DNA of 34,089 nucleotides. It comes from JBARCX01 sp049794535. Lineage in GTDB: Bacteria > Pseudomonadota > Gammaproteobacteria > Xanthomonadales > Rhodanobacteraceae. Shown here piece by piece: positions 23,682 through 31,559 of the stretch. The stretch's first letter is position 1. Every line of letters starts with the position of its first letter. The notes below the pieces were generated by a model. It ran no database searches. It saw only the letters and a list, made by a program, of their open reading frames with translations, and was not told where the DNA came from. The position numbers were made by a program, and so were the translations under genes. Location of the stretch: NCBI GenBank assembly GCA_049794535.1, contig JBARCX010000372.1, forward strand, positions 1-34,089, read 5' to 3'.

Positions 23682-24761
23682 ATGAAATTTGTCGACGAAG
23701 CCATCATCAAGGTCCTGGCCGGTGACGGTGGCAATGGCTGCATCAGCTTCCGGCGCGAGAAGTTCATTCCGTTCGGCGGCCCCGACGGCGGTGACGGTGG
23801 TGGTGGTGGTTCGGTGTGGTTGATAGCGGATGAGGGCCTCAACACCCTGATCGACTTCCGTCATCAGCGCAGCTTCAAGGCGCAGCGCGGCCAGAACGGT
23901 ATGGGCAGCCAGATGTACGGTAAGGGCGGTGAGGACACCGTAGTTCGCGTGCCGATCGGCACAATGGTCACCAACGTCGACACCGACGAGACCATTGGCG
24001 ACCTTACCAAGCATGGTCAGCGCCTGCTGGTGGCTGAAGGCGGTAAGGGCGGCCTGGGTAATATTCATTTCAAGAGTTCGGTAAACCGAGCTCCGCGTAA
24101 GTCCACGCCGGGTACCCCTGGCGAGGTGCGCGAACTAAAGCTGGAGATGAGGCTGTTGGCTGATGTGGGCCTGTTGGGCTTCCCGAATGCCGGCAAATCC
24201 ACCTTCATCCGTGCGGTGTCAGCCGCGACGCCGCGCGTAGCGGATTACCCGTTCACCACCCTGCATCCCAATCTGGGCGTGGTTAGCCTCGGTACTGACC
24301 AGAGCTTTGTGATTGCCGATATCCCTGGGTTGATCGAGGGCGCTGCTGACGGCGCTGGCCTTGGTATCCAGTTTCTGCGTCATGTGTCGCGCACGCGCCT
24401 GTTGCTGCATCTGGTAGATGTGGCGCCGATCGATGGCTCGGATGTGGTCGAGCAAGTCCATGCCATTGAGCAGGAGCTGCAGAAGTTTGATCCTGAACTG
24501 CTTGAGCGGCCGCGCTGGCTGGTGCTGAACAAGGCGGACGTATTGCCTGAGGATGAGCGCCAGGCGGTAGCCGAGGAGATCGTGCAGCGATTGGGTTGGA
24601 CTCAGCCGTGGTTCCTGGTCTCGGCGATTGCGCGCGAGAACACCATGCCGGTATGTCAGCAGATACAGCGCTTCTTCGAGTCGCAACGGGTGGCGCGTGA
24701 GAGTCGCAGCGATATGCTGCCGGGCGACGTGCGCTTGCGTGGGGAAGAATCGCAAAGCTGA
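23682..24761 (+). CDS. obgE: Obg-family GTPase
   Basis: GTPase that binds the large ribosomal subunit and acts in late 50S assembly, linked to growth control. The 359 residues include the glycine-rich Obg domain (VLAGDGGNGCISFRREKFIPFGGPDGGDGG at about 12-40, later LVAEGGKGGLGNIHFKSS) and the G domain: G1 GFPNAGKST (about 168-176), switch region YPFTTLHPNLGVV, G3 DIPGLIEGA, G4 NKAD and G5 VSAIARE. The C-terminus is short and acidic, as in many gammaproteobacteria. The start is ATG 23682 without a strong ribosome site. It lies downstream of rpmA beyond a terminator and converges on rpsT. Confidence 0.97.
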   Translation: MKFVDEAIIKVLAGDGGNGCISFRREKFIPFGGPDGGDGGGGGSVWLIADEGLNTLIDFRHQRSFKAQRGQNGMGSQMYGKGGEDTVVRVPIGTMVTNVDTDETIGDLTKHGQRLLVAEGGKGGLGNIHFKSSVNRAPRKSTPGTPGEVRELKLEMRLLADVGLLGFPNAGKSTFIRAVSAATPRVADYPFTTLHPNLGVVSLGTDQSFVIADIPGLIEGAADGAGLGIQFLRHVSRTRLLLHLVDVAPIDGSDVVEQVHAIEQELQKFDPELLERPRWLVLNKADVLPEDERQAVAEEIVQRLGWTQPWFLVSAIARENTMPVCQQIQRFFESQRVARESRSDMLPGDVRLRGEESQS

Positions 24762-24774
24762 GTAGCCTGCGCGA

Positions 24775-24801
24775 AGCGGGCGTGGCGCTGCCATGCCCGC
24801 T
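24775..24801 (+). terminator. Long hairpin just after obgE
   Basis: Bases 24775-24786 pair with 24790-24801 around the triloop GCT: 12 pairs, all Watson-Crick except one G-T. It starts 13 bases after the obgE stop. No T run. Probably 3'-end structure, backed up by the true terminator at 24872-24899. Confidence 0.5.
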
Positions 24802-24871
24802 ATTCCGGGGTTGCCGCAAAGGCCTGGAAATGTTGGGTTGTAAGGCGTGGCGTTTCATAGGCACACGAAAA

Positions 24872-24899
24872 AGCAGACCTGTATAGGCCTGCTTTTTTT
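24872..24899 (+). terminator. Intrinsic terminator for obgE
   Basis: AGCAGACC (24872-24879) pairs with GGCCTGCT (24886-24893) with one A-C mismatch, loop TGTATA, then a run of T (24893-24899). Preceding A residues make it usable on the other strand too. Confidence 0.8.
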
Positions 24900-24908
24900 A
24901 TGAAGCAC

Positions 24909-24936
24909 AAAAAAGCCGGCTTTTGCCGGCTTTTTT
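24909..24936 (-). terminator. Intrinsic terminator for rpsT (works in both directions)
   Basis: AAAAAAGCCGGC (24909-24920), loop TTTT, GCCGGCTTTTTT (24925-24936): a perfect 12-bp stem with A and T runs on both sides. It lies 25 bases after the rpsT stop on the minus strand. Confidence 0.9.
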
Positions 24937-24961
24937 AGCCAACCCGAAATCGCCTACAGGC

Positions 24962-25225
24962 TTACGCCAGTTCGCGGATCTTCGCGTTGAGGCGGCTCTT
25001 ATGACGAGCAGCCTTGTTCTTGTGGATCAGGCCGCGCGCGGCATAACGATCCATGATCGGCTGCGCAGCGGTGAAGGCGGCCACGGCGCCAGCCTTGTCC
25101 TTGGACTCAATGGCCTTAACGACCTTCTTGAGGGCGGTGCGCACCATGGAACGGGCGCTGACATTGCGCAGGCGGCGCTGCTCGGACTGGCGCGCGCGCT
25201 TCTTCGCGGACTTGATGTTGGCCAA
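24962..25225 (-). CDS. rpsT: 30S ribosomal protein S20
   Basis: Small-subunit protein that binds 16S rRNA early in assembly. 87 residues, ANIKSAKKRARQSEQRRLRN onwards, with the basic helical composition and the end HKNKAARHKSRLNAKIRELA. The start codon is TTG, read from CAA at 25223-25225, with GGAG as ribosome site upstream. E. coli rpsT also starts with UUG, where the weak codon is part of translational feedback by S20. Single gene with its own strong promoter (25268-25296) and terminator. In related genomes it lies next to murJ and ribF. Here it faces away from ribF across a long gap. Confidence 0.96.
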   Translation of the reverse strand: MANIKSAKKRARQSEQRRLRNVSARSMVRTALKKVVKAIESKDKAGAVAAFTAAQPIMDRYAARGLIHKNKAARHKSRLNAKIRELA

Positions 25226-25267
25226 GGTAGAACTCCGGAATCGCTTGGGGATAGAAAAAGACGCGCA

Positions 25268-25296
25268 ATTATGCGGGCAATGCTCTATTGCGTCAA
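25268..25296 (-). promoter_or_regulatory. rpsT promoter
   Basis: On the minus strand TTGACG (plus-strand 25291-25296) and CATAAT (25268-25273) are separated by exactly 17 bases. The predicted leader before the TTG start is about 35 bases, followed by GGAG. Confidence 0.7.
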
Positions 25297-25754
25297 CCGC
25301 TTAGGCGCGTACTGTGAGTATTTCGGGCGCTAACCGACCAAGGGAAGGCAGCACGAAGGTGTCAAACCAATGACCATTATGCCACACCTTGGCTGTCAAC
25401 TTGTCCTTCGAGCCTTCAGAAAAGCCCTTCAAGCTTGTTTAGCTACGCCTAAAGCGTGCTTTGTCTCTGAATTTGCTGTGTGGTCCGTAGCTTGGAGATG
25501 GCAATGTCTGGTGTCTCTCGATCAATCGCATGCTAGGTATTAATGCCACCATCATTGGTTCTGAGTGACCCCTCACATCCCCATGTTTCATGTGCGGTCT
25601 GTTTGCGTTGGTTCCAGCCAGACGGGATCTGCATGGCGATCACCGACGGTGCATGGCGAGTGGGCAATGCGGGCGATAGCAACACCGGTCGACTCATCGG
25701 TGGATGCTGCCATTACTTGGCCGCGGTCACGCGAACTGCATCGCGTGTGGCCGC
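25297..25754. other. Gene-free gap between rpsT and ribF
   Basis: About 460 bases, visibly richer in A and T than its surroundings. The only frames are short and show no family features: an open frame at 25543-25770 has mixed composition and would run into the ribF start. One inverted repeat, AAGGTGT (25356-25362) and ACACCTT (25384-25390), could form a hairpin. I recognise no RNA gene. murJ commonly occupies this position in related bacteria but is not here, and no remnant of it is visible. Confidence 0.6.
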
Positions 25755-25760
25755 TATACT
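25755..25760 (+). promoter_or_regulatory. -10 box of ribF, predicted leaderless
   Basis: TATACT lies seven bases before the ribF ATG at 25767, so predicted +1 is the A of the start codon. There is no ribosome-binding site and no clear -35 box, so an activator or an extended contact may be needed. Confidence 0.5.
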
Positions 25761-25766
25761 CGCGCG

Positions 25767-26720
25767 ATGATGAAATTATCCCGGGACGTTGCGGGCCCCA
25801 ACCTGGCTCCCAACGGCAGTGTAATTGCGGTCGGCGCGTTCGATGGACTGCATCGCGGACACCAGGCCTTGCTGGCCGAGGTGCGCGAGCGTGCTGCCGC
25901 ACTCAGCTGCCTGCCAGCGGTAGTGAGCTTCGAGCCACTGCCGCGTGCGTATTTTTCGAAAGAGCCGGTGCCACGGTTATCCGGTGTGCGCGAGAAGCTA
26001 ACGGGGTTTGCTGCCGCGGGTGTGGAGCACACGTTGTTGCTGCGCTTCAACCGTGCGCTAACCGCGATGTCTGCTGAGGATTTCGTGCACCGTGTGCTGA
26101 TCGATCGATTGGCTGCCCGTGAGGTTTGGGTGGGCGCCGACTTTCGTTTCGGAAACGGGCGTGGTGGTGATGTGGCCCTGCTTGAGCGCATGGGTGCGCA
26201 GCTGGGCTTTACCGCCCGGGTGATGCCGCCAGTGCAAATCGACGGTGCGCGTATTTCCGCCACCCGCGTACGGGCTTTGCTTACCGCCGGTGAATTTGCT
26301 GGCGCCGCACCGCTACTCGGTCGGCCGTTCGTGATGGAAGGCAAGGTGGAATACGGCCACCAGCTCGGTCGCACGCTGGGCATCCCTACCGCCAATATTC
26401 ACCTGCGCGAGCGGGTCAGTCCGGTGCATGGCATTTTTGCCGTGCGCGTCGGGTTGGGTGAGAGCGAATGCAGCTGGCCCGGTGTGGCAAGCTTGGGTAT
26501 TCGGCCAACAGTGAACGAAGTGGCCGAACCCCTGCTGGAAGTGCATTTGTTCGACTTCGATGGCGATCTCTACGGCCAGCGTATGGCAGTAGAGTTTGTT
26601 GCCAAGCTGCGCGACGAACAAAAATTCGATGGGCTAGATGCGTTGAAAGCGCAGATGGACCTCGACGCCCGCCAGGCGCGTGAACTGCTTGGCATGAACC
26701 CGCGACTGATCGAGGCATAA
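25767..26720 (+). CDS. ribF: Bifunctional riboflavin kinase / FAD synthetase
   Basis: Converts riboflavin to FMN and then FMN to FAD in the cytoplasm. 317 residues from ATG 25767 (ATG 25770 is equally possible). The N-terminal adenylyltransferase domain has VIAVGAFDGLHRGHQALL (HxGH-like nucleotidyltransferase motif), VVSFEPLPRAYF, VWVGADFRFGNGRGGD and ISATRVRALL. The C-terminal kinase domain has GKVEYGHQLGRTLGIPTANI, with the PTAN motif, and ASLGIRPTV, EVHLFDFDGDLYGQ and a C-terminal helix. An open frame reaches back to 25704 but would lie over the -10 box. First gene of ribF-ileS-lspA-ispH. ileS follows after 75 bases. Confidence 0.96.
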   Translation: MMKLSRDVAGPNLAPNGSVIAVGAFDGLHRGHQALLAEVRERAAALSCLPAVVSFEPLPRAYFSKEPVPRLSGVREKLTGFAAAGVEHTLLLRFNRALTAMSAEDFVHRVLIDRLAAREVWVGADFRFGNGRGGDVALLERMGAQLGFTARVMPPVQIDGARISATRVRALLTAGEFAGAAPLLGRPFVMEGKVEYGHQLGRTLGIPTANIHLRERVSPVHGIFAVRVGLGESECSWPGVASLGIRPTVNEVAEPLLEVHLFDFDGDLYGQRMAVEFVAKLRDEQKFDGLDALKAQMDLDARQARELLGMNPRLIEA

Positions 26721-26795
26721 GCCTCGTCCAACGAATCAACGACACCACCATGCCGATGAGCATGTGTCGACGAATCACCTGATGGCAATCGAGCG

Positions 26796-29657
26796 ATGAC
26801 CAAGGATTACAAGAGCACCATCAACCTGCCGCAGACGGATTTCCCGATGCGCGGCGACCTGCCCAAGCGCGAGCCGAGCTGGCTGGCCGAATGGGAGCAG
26901 ATTGACCGCTATGCGCAGATCCAGCAGCACACGGCCGGGCGCGACAAGGTGTTTGTGCTGCACGATGGTCCGCCGTATGCCAACGGCGCGATTCACATCG
27001 GCCATGCGGTCAACAAGATCCTCAAGGACATGACGGTCAAGTCCAAGCTTTTGGCCGGCCATCGTGCGCCTTACGTGCCGGGCTGGGATTGCCACGGTCT
27101 GCCGATCGAAATCGCTGTCGAGAAGAAGTTCGGCAAGCCGGGCGACAAACTCGATGCACGCGCGTTCCGCCAGAAGTGCCGCGAATATGCGCAGGAGCAG
27201 GTCGAAACGCAGCGCGCTGATTTCAAGCGGCTCGGTGTGCTGGGTGACTGGCAGAAGCCGTACCGCACGATGGATTTCAAATACGAAGCCGACATGATTC
27301 GTGCATTAGCACGCATCGTCGACAACGGTCACGTGGTGCGTGGTGCCAAGCCGGTCTACTGGTGCTTTGATTGCGGCTCGGCGTTGGCCGAGGCGGAAAT
27401 CGAATACGGCGACAAGCAGTCGCCCGCGGTGGATGTGGCCTACGACGCCATCGACGCGAAAGCACTCGCTGCGAAGTTCGGTGTAGATGCTGGCGATGCC
27501 ATTGTCGCCATCCCGATCTGGACCACCACGCCGTGGACGCTGCCGGAAAGCCAGGCCGTCGCGTTGGGTTCGGAACTGGAATACGCGTTGATGGAAGGTC
27601 CGTCGCGCGACGGCAAGCGCGTGCTGTTGGTCATCGCCAGTGCGTTGGTCGACAAGTCCGCGCAACGTTATGGCCTGGACAGTGCGGTCGTGCTGGGTCA
27701 TGTCGTCGGCGCGTCGCTCGAAGGCACAAAACTGCAGCACCCGTTCTATTCGCGCCAAGTACCCGTGTTGCTCGGTGAGCATGTCTCCGCCGAAGACGGT
27801 ACCGGTGCGGTGCACACCTCGCCCGATCATGGTGTGGAAGATTTCGTCGTGGGTCGCGAGTACGGCCTCGAGCTACTCAACTACATCGAAGCGCGTGGCA
27901 CCTATCGCGCCGACACGCCGGTTGCCGACGGCCTTGTACTAGCCGGCATGCACATCTGGAAGGCTAACGACGCCATCGTTGATCTTCTGCTTCGTCGCGG
28001 CGTGCTGTTGGCGTTCGCGAAAATCGAACACAGCTATCCCAATTGCTGGCGCCACAAGACGCCGGTGATCTTCCGCGCGACGCCGCAGTGGTTCATCGGT
28101 ATGGAGCAGGCGAAGCTGCGCGAGACCGCGCTGGCTTCGATCAAATCCGTGCGTTGGGTGCCGGGCTGGGGCGAAGAGCGCATCGCGGGCATGGTGGCTG
28201 GTCGCCCAGACTGGTGCATCTCGCGTCAGCGCACCTGGGGCGTGCCGATCGCACTGTTCGTGCACAAGGCCACGCAAGAGCCGCATCCGGATTCCGTCGC
28301 GTTGATGGAGCAAGTCGCGAAGACGGTAGAGCAGGGCGGTATCGACGCGTGGTACGACCTTGACTCGGCGACATTGCTCGGCGATCAGGCAGCTGATTAC
28401 GACAAAGTCACCGACGTGCTGGACGTCTGGTTCGATTCCGGCGTTACCCACTTCGGTGTCATCGGTCAGCGTCCGGAATTGCAGCAGGGCAACGCGCAGC
28501 ACTACAAGGTGATGTACCTCGAAGGTTCCGATCAGCATCGTGGCTGGTTCCAGTCTTCGCTGTTGACCTCTGCGGCGATTCACGGTCGCGCGCCCTACAA
28601 CGACGTGCTCACTCACGGCTTCACCGTAGATGCGCAAGGTCGCAAGATGTCCAAGTCTTTGGGCAACGTGGTGGCGCCGCAGAAAGTGATGGATACGCTC
28701 GGCGCTGACGTACTGCGCTTGTGGGTAGCTTCGGCGGACTACCGCAACGAGATGACCGTCTCTGACGAAATTCTCAAGCGCGTTTCCGACAGCTATCGTC
28801 GCCTGCGTAACACCGCGCGTTTCCTGCTTGGCAATCTCGACGGTTTCGATCCATCGAAGCATCTGGTGTCGGTCGAAAACAGCTTGCCGCTCGATCAGTG
28901 GGCTGTGCAGCAGGCGTATGACGTGCAGCAGGGTGTGATCGCCGCTTACGAGCGCTACGACTTCCCTGAGATCGTCGCGCGCGTGCAGAACTTCTGCACC
29001 AACGAAATGGGCGCGCTGTATCTCGACATCACCAAGGATCGGCTCTACACCATGGCGATCGACAGCCAAGGCCGGCGCAGCGCGCAGAGCGCGATGTACC
29101 GCATTGCCGAGGCGTTGGTGCGCTGGCTGGCTCCCATTCTTAGCTTTACCGCCGAAGAAATCTGGCAGGCGTTGCCGGGCAAGCGCAGCGAAAGCGTGTT
29201 GTTCGAAACGTGGTACGACGGACTGGCGGCAACCCAGGCTTCACCCGAGCAGCGTCGCTGGTGGGCTGATCTGCTGGCGATCCGCGATACGGCCTCACGT
29301 GTACTCGAAGGTATGCGCAAAGCCGAGCAGATCGGTGCAGGGTTGGAAGCGAAGCTGGCAATCCATGCTGATGCTGCCACCGTAACGCGCTATGCATCGG
29401 CGGCCGACGAACTGCGCTTCTTCTTCATTACCTCGGAGTTGCGCCTCGACCTGGCCGGTGGGCAGCCGGAAAGCGCCGTGCTGACCGAGCTGGAAGGCGC
29501 CGACGTGTGGGTCTCGGCTACCGTCAGTGATGCCGCCAAGTGCGTACGCTGCTGGCACCGTCGCGAGGATGTAGGCAGCCATGCCGAGCATCCCGAGCTG
29601 TGCAGCCGTTGCGTCAGCAATGTGGAAGGGCCGGGCGAAGTTCGCCGCTGGTTCTGA
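26796..29657 (+). CDS. ileS: Isoleucyl-tRNA synthetase
   Basis: Charges tRNA-Ile and edits misactivated valine. 953 residues, the normal bacterial length. Class I motifs: HDGPPYANGAIHIGHAVNKI with HIGH at 67-70, and KMSKS starting at Lys617 (GRKMSKSLGN). The editing domain lies between (WTTTPWTLPESQAVALG, GTGAVHTSPDHGVEDF). The C-terminal zinc knuckle uses Cys916, Cys919, Cys936 and Cys939 (CVRCWHRREDVGSH, CSRCVSNV), as in the E. coli type, which is generally mupirocin-sensitive. The start is ATG 26796. It is followed by 143 bases containing a REP-like palindrome and then lspA. This ileS-lspA adjacency is widespread. Confidence 0.98.
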   Translation: MTKDYKSTINLPQTDFPMRGDLPKREPSWLAEWEQIDRYAQIQQHTAGRDKVFVLHDGPPYANGAIHIGHAVNKILKDMTVKSKLLAGHRAPYVPGWDCHGLPIEIAVEKKFGKPGDKLDARAFRQKCREYAQEQVETQRADFKRLGVLGDWQKPYRTMDFKYEADMIRALARIVDNGHVVRGAKPVYWCFDCGSALAEAEIEYGDKQSPAVDVAYDAIDAKALAAKFGVDAGDAIVAIPIWTTTPWTLPESQAVALGSELEYALMEGPSRDGKRVLLVIASALVDKSAQRYGLDSAVVLGHVVGASLEGTKLQHPFYSRQVPVLLGEHVSAEDGTGAVHTSPDHGVEDFVVGREYGLELLNYIEARGTYRADTPVADGLVLAGMHIWKANDAIVDLLLRRGVLLAFAKIEHSYPNCWRHKTPVIFRATPQWFIGMEQAKLRETALASIKSVRWVPGWGEERIAGMVAGRPDWCISRQRTWGVPIALFVHKATQEPHPDSVALMEQVAKTVEQGGIDAWYDLDSATLLGDQAADYDKVTDVLDVWFDSGVTHFGVIGQRPELQQGNAQHYKVMYLEGSDQHRGWFQSSLLTSAAIHGRAPYNDVLTHGFTVDAQGRKMSKSLGNVVAPQKVMDTLGADVLRLWVASADYRNEMTVSDEILKRVSDSYRRLRNTARFLLGNLDGFDPSKHLVSVENSLPLDQWAVQQAYDVQQGVIAAYERYDFPEIVARVQNFCTNEMGALYLDITKDRLYTMAIDSQGRRSAQSAMYRIAEALVRWLAPILSFTAEEIWQALPGKRSESVLFETWYDGLAATQASPEQRRWWADLLAIRDTASRVLEGMRKAEQIGAGLEAKLAIHADAATVTRYASAADELRFFFITSELRLDLAGGQPESAVLTELEGADVWVSATVSDAAKCVRCWHRREDVGSHAEHPELCSRCVSNVEGPGEVRRWF

Positions 29658-29666
29658 CCTTGAAAG

Positions 29667-29700
29667 CCCCTCTCCCATTGGGAGAGGGGTTGGGGTGAAG
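29667..29700. repeat. REP-like palindromic element after ileS
   Basis: CCCCTCTCCC (29667-29676), loop ATT, GGGAGAGGGG (29680-29689), then TTGGGGTGAAG. A perfect 10-bp stem with the TTGGGGTGA tail that I recognise as an extragenic palindrome common in xanthomonads and other proteobacteria. It lies ten bases after the ileS stop. Confidence 0.65.
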
Positions 29701-29800
29701 GTACGGGGTCGCGTCAAGGCCCGCTATGCCCGAGTTCCCATACGCTTCTTCGTAGTACTTCCTCCCAAACGGAGAAGGCATTAAGCCTTTGAGATTCCTG

Positions 29801-30301
29801 ATGACCAACAAACCCAATGCCTTGCCCTGGCTCGTACTCTCCGCCTTGGTCATCGTGCTCGACCAACTCAGCAAATGGTGGGCACTGGCTGCGCTGCAAC
29901 CCGTCGGCACGCCGCATACAGTCATCCCCGGGCTGCTTAACTGGACACTGGCCTTCAACGTCGGTGCAGCTTTCAGCTTCCTCGCTGGTGGCGGCGGTTG
30001 GCAGCGCTGGTTCTTCGTGATCCTGGCGCTGGTCATCAGCTTGGCGCTGGTCGTTTGGCTGGGACGTACCGCCCGGCGTGACTGGCGTACAGCGTTGCCG
30101 TTGTCGCTCATCGTCGGCGGGGCCCTCGGCAACCTGATCGATCGTCTACACGCCGCACAAGTCACCGACTTCATCCAGGTTTATTACCGCGACTGGTACT
30201 ACCCGGTGTTCAACATTGCTGACTGTGGCATTTCGGTCGGTGCGGTGTTGTTGATCGCCTTCGGGCTGTTTACCAGTAAGCCTTCGGGTAGCGTGCGATA
30301 A
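29801..30301 (+). CDS. lspA: Lipoprotein signal peptidase (signal peptidase II)
   Basis: Inner-membrane aspartic protease that removes signal peptides from diacylglyceryl-modified prolipoproteins. 166 residues from ATG 29801. An upstream TTG at 29789 would add four residues but has no support, whereas GAGA at 29791-29794 suits the ATG. Four membrane helices are visible (LVLSALVIVLDQLSKWWAL, a second hydrophobic stretch around FNVGAAFSFLAGGG, WFFVILALVISLALVVWLG, and the C-terminal VGAVLLIAFGLF). The catalytic aspartates lie in GGALGNLIDRL and VFNIADCGISVG. The gene is flanked by two different palindromic repeats. In pseudomonads fkpB lies between lspA and ispH. Here it does not. Confidence 0.97.
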   Translation: MTNKPNALPWLVLSALVIVLDQLSKWWALAALQPVGTPHTVIPGLLNWTLAFNVGAAFSFLAGGGGWQRWFFVILALVISLALVVWLGRTARRDWRTALPLSLIVGGALGNLIDRLHAAQVTDFIQVYYRDWYYPVFNIADCGISVGAVLLIAFGLFTSKPSGSVR

Positions 30302-30316
30302 TCAGTAGGTACGTGG

Positions 30317-30334
30317 TTCCGGCGCAGGCCGGAG
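30317..30334. repeat. Short palindromic repeat between lspA and ispH
   Basis: TCCGGC (30318-30323), loop GCAG, GCCGGA (30328-30333), followed by GCCCAGTTTC. It resembles the dispersed TTCCGGC...GCCGGAATCCAG type of extragenic palindrome in many proteobacteria. It differs from the one after ileS. Confidence 0.5.
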
Positions 30335-30398
30335 CCCAGTTTCCCCAGGATGATCGAGCCGCGATCCCGGTCTTGCCGAAGTAACGGTTCCATCCAAG

Positions 30399-31376
30399 AT
30401 GCTTTCGAGGCCTGTTGTGGACATCTTGCTCGCCAATCCCCGTGGTTTTTGCGCCGGTGTGGATCGCGCCATCGCCATCGTCGAGCGTGCGCTGGAGTCG
30501 TACGGTGCGCCGATCTACGTGCGGCACGAAGTGGTGCACAACCGCTATGTAGTGGACAAGCTGCGTGCGGACGGTGCGGTGTTTGTCGAAGAGCTCAGCG
30601 AAGTGCCCGACGGCGCCACCGTCATCTTCAGTGCCCACGGCGTGTCACAAGCTGTCCGCGAAGAAGCCGATCAGCGTGCGCTGAAGGTCTTCGACGCCAC
30701 GTGCCCGTTGGTCACCAAAGTGCATATGGAAGTGGCCCGGCTGGGGCGGATTGGCCGCAGCGTGGTGTTGATCGGCCATGCCGGTCATCCCGAGGTCGAG
30801 GGTACGATGGGCCAGTGGAACGCGGCCAACGCCGGCGAGATTTTGTTGGTCGAGTCGATCGAGTGCGTGCAGAAGCTCGAGCCGAAATATCCGCACCAGT
30901 TGTCCTACGTCACCCAGACCACGCTATCGGTAGATGACACCAAGGCGATCATCGCCGCTCTGCGCGAGAAGTTCGCTGACATCGAAGGGCCGCGCAAGGA
31001 CGACATCTGCTACGCCACACAGAACCGTCAGGACGCCGTGCGCCGCCTTGCCGATGCCGTCGACCTGATGCTCGTCGTCGGCTCGGTCAATAGCTCCAAC
31101 TCCAACCGCCTGCGCGAGCTGTCTGAAAAGCAGGGCGTACGCGCCTTCCTGATCGACGGCGCTGAGCATATCGAGCGCAGCTGGCTTGAGGGCGTTAAAC
31201 ATATAGGTCTCACCGCAGGCGCCTCGGCACCTGAGAAACTGGTACGCGAAGTCATTGCCCGTTTGCAGTCATGGGGTGCGGGTGAGGTTCGCGAACTGGA
31301 CGGCGAAGCCGAAAACATCACATTCGCGCTGCCCAAAGAGCTGCGCATGGTTGGTGAATCCGGCGCCACGCTTTAG
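30399..31376 (+). CDS. ispH: 4-hydroxy-3-methylbut-2-enyl diphosphate reductase
   Basis: Last enzyme of the methylerythritol phosphate pathway. It makes isopentenyl and dimethylallyl diphosphate with a [4Fe-4S] cluster. 325 residues. All three cluster cysteines are present: Cys18 in LLANPRGFCAGVDRAI, Cys102 in FDATCPLVTKVH and Cys204 in DDICYATQNRQ. Substrate-binding HEVVHNRYVVD, FSAHGVSQAV and GHPEVEGTMGQW are intact, as are GSVNSSNSNRL and TAGASAPEKLV. The start is ATG 30399. A good terminator follows 25 bases after the stop, so it closes the ribF-ileS-lspA-ispH unit. Confidence 0.98.
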   Translation: MLSRPVVDILLANPRGFCAGVDRAIAIVERALESYGAPIYVRHEVVHNRYVVDKLRADGAVFVEELSEVPDGATVIFSAHGVSQAVREEADQRALKVFDATCPLVTKVHMEVARLGRIGRSVVLIGHAGHPEVEGTMGQWNAANAGEILLVESIECVQKLEPKYPHQLSYVTQTTLSVDDTKAIIAALREKFADIEGPRKDDICYATQNRQDAVRRLADAVDLMLVVGSVNSSNSNRLRELSEKQGVRAFLIDGAEHIERSWLEGVKHIGLTAGASAPEKLVREVIARLQSWGAGEVRELDGEAENITFALPKELRMVGESGATL

Positions 31377-31400
31377 TCGTTGGCCTCATCGATGACAAAG

Positions 31401-31428
31401 AAAAGGCCCGCATCGCTGCGGGCCTTTT
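31401..31428 (+). terminator. Intrinsic terminator after ispH
   Basis: AAAAGGCCCGCA (31401-31412), loop TCGC, TGCGGGCCTTTT (31417-31428): a perfect 12-bp stem with flanking A and T runs. It ends the ispH transcript. Confidence 0.9.
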
Positions 31429-31500
31429 GCTTATCGGGTGACTGGCGGATAGGGAGCGTTTTCATTATCGCTAACCTTCATCTCGGGCCATCAGCTTGCA

Positions 31501-31515
31501 GCCACCTAGGGTGGC
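31501..31515. promoter_or_regulatory. Operator-like dyad upstream of the SnoaL-like gene
   Basis: GCCACC (31501-31506) and GGTGGC (31510-31515) flank TAG. A possible -35 TTGCAG (31496-31501) touches its left arm, so it could be a regulator site over a promoter. No matching -10 box is clear. Speculative. Confidence 0.3.
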
Positions 31516-31559
31516 GCGCACGATTAGTGCCATTCGCCAGGGTAAGGAGTTCACGCACC

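Noticed and set aside
25543..25770. 75-residue frame before ribF
   Set aside because: It overlaps the ribF start and promoter, has no ribosome site and shows no resemblance to MurJ or other families.
27939..29069. 376-residue open frame on the minus strand inside ileS
   Set aside because: It lies fully antisense to an intact, motif-complete ileS and has no recognisable features. Long shadow frames are expected at this G+C.
31380..31559. N-terminal extension of the SnoaL-like gene
   Set aside because: It would run across the ispH terminator and put a signal peptide in the middle of the protein.
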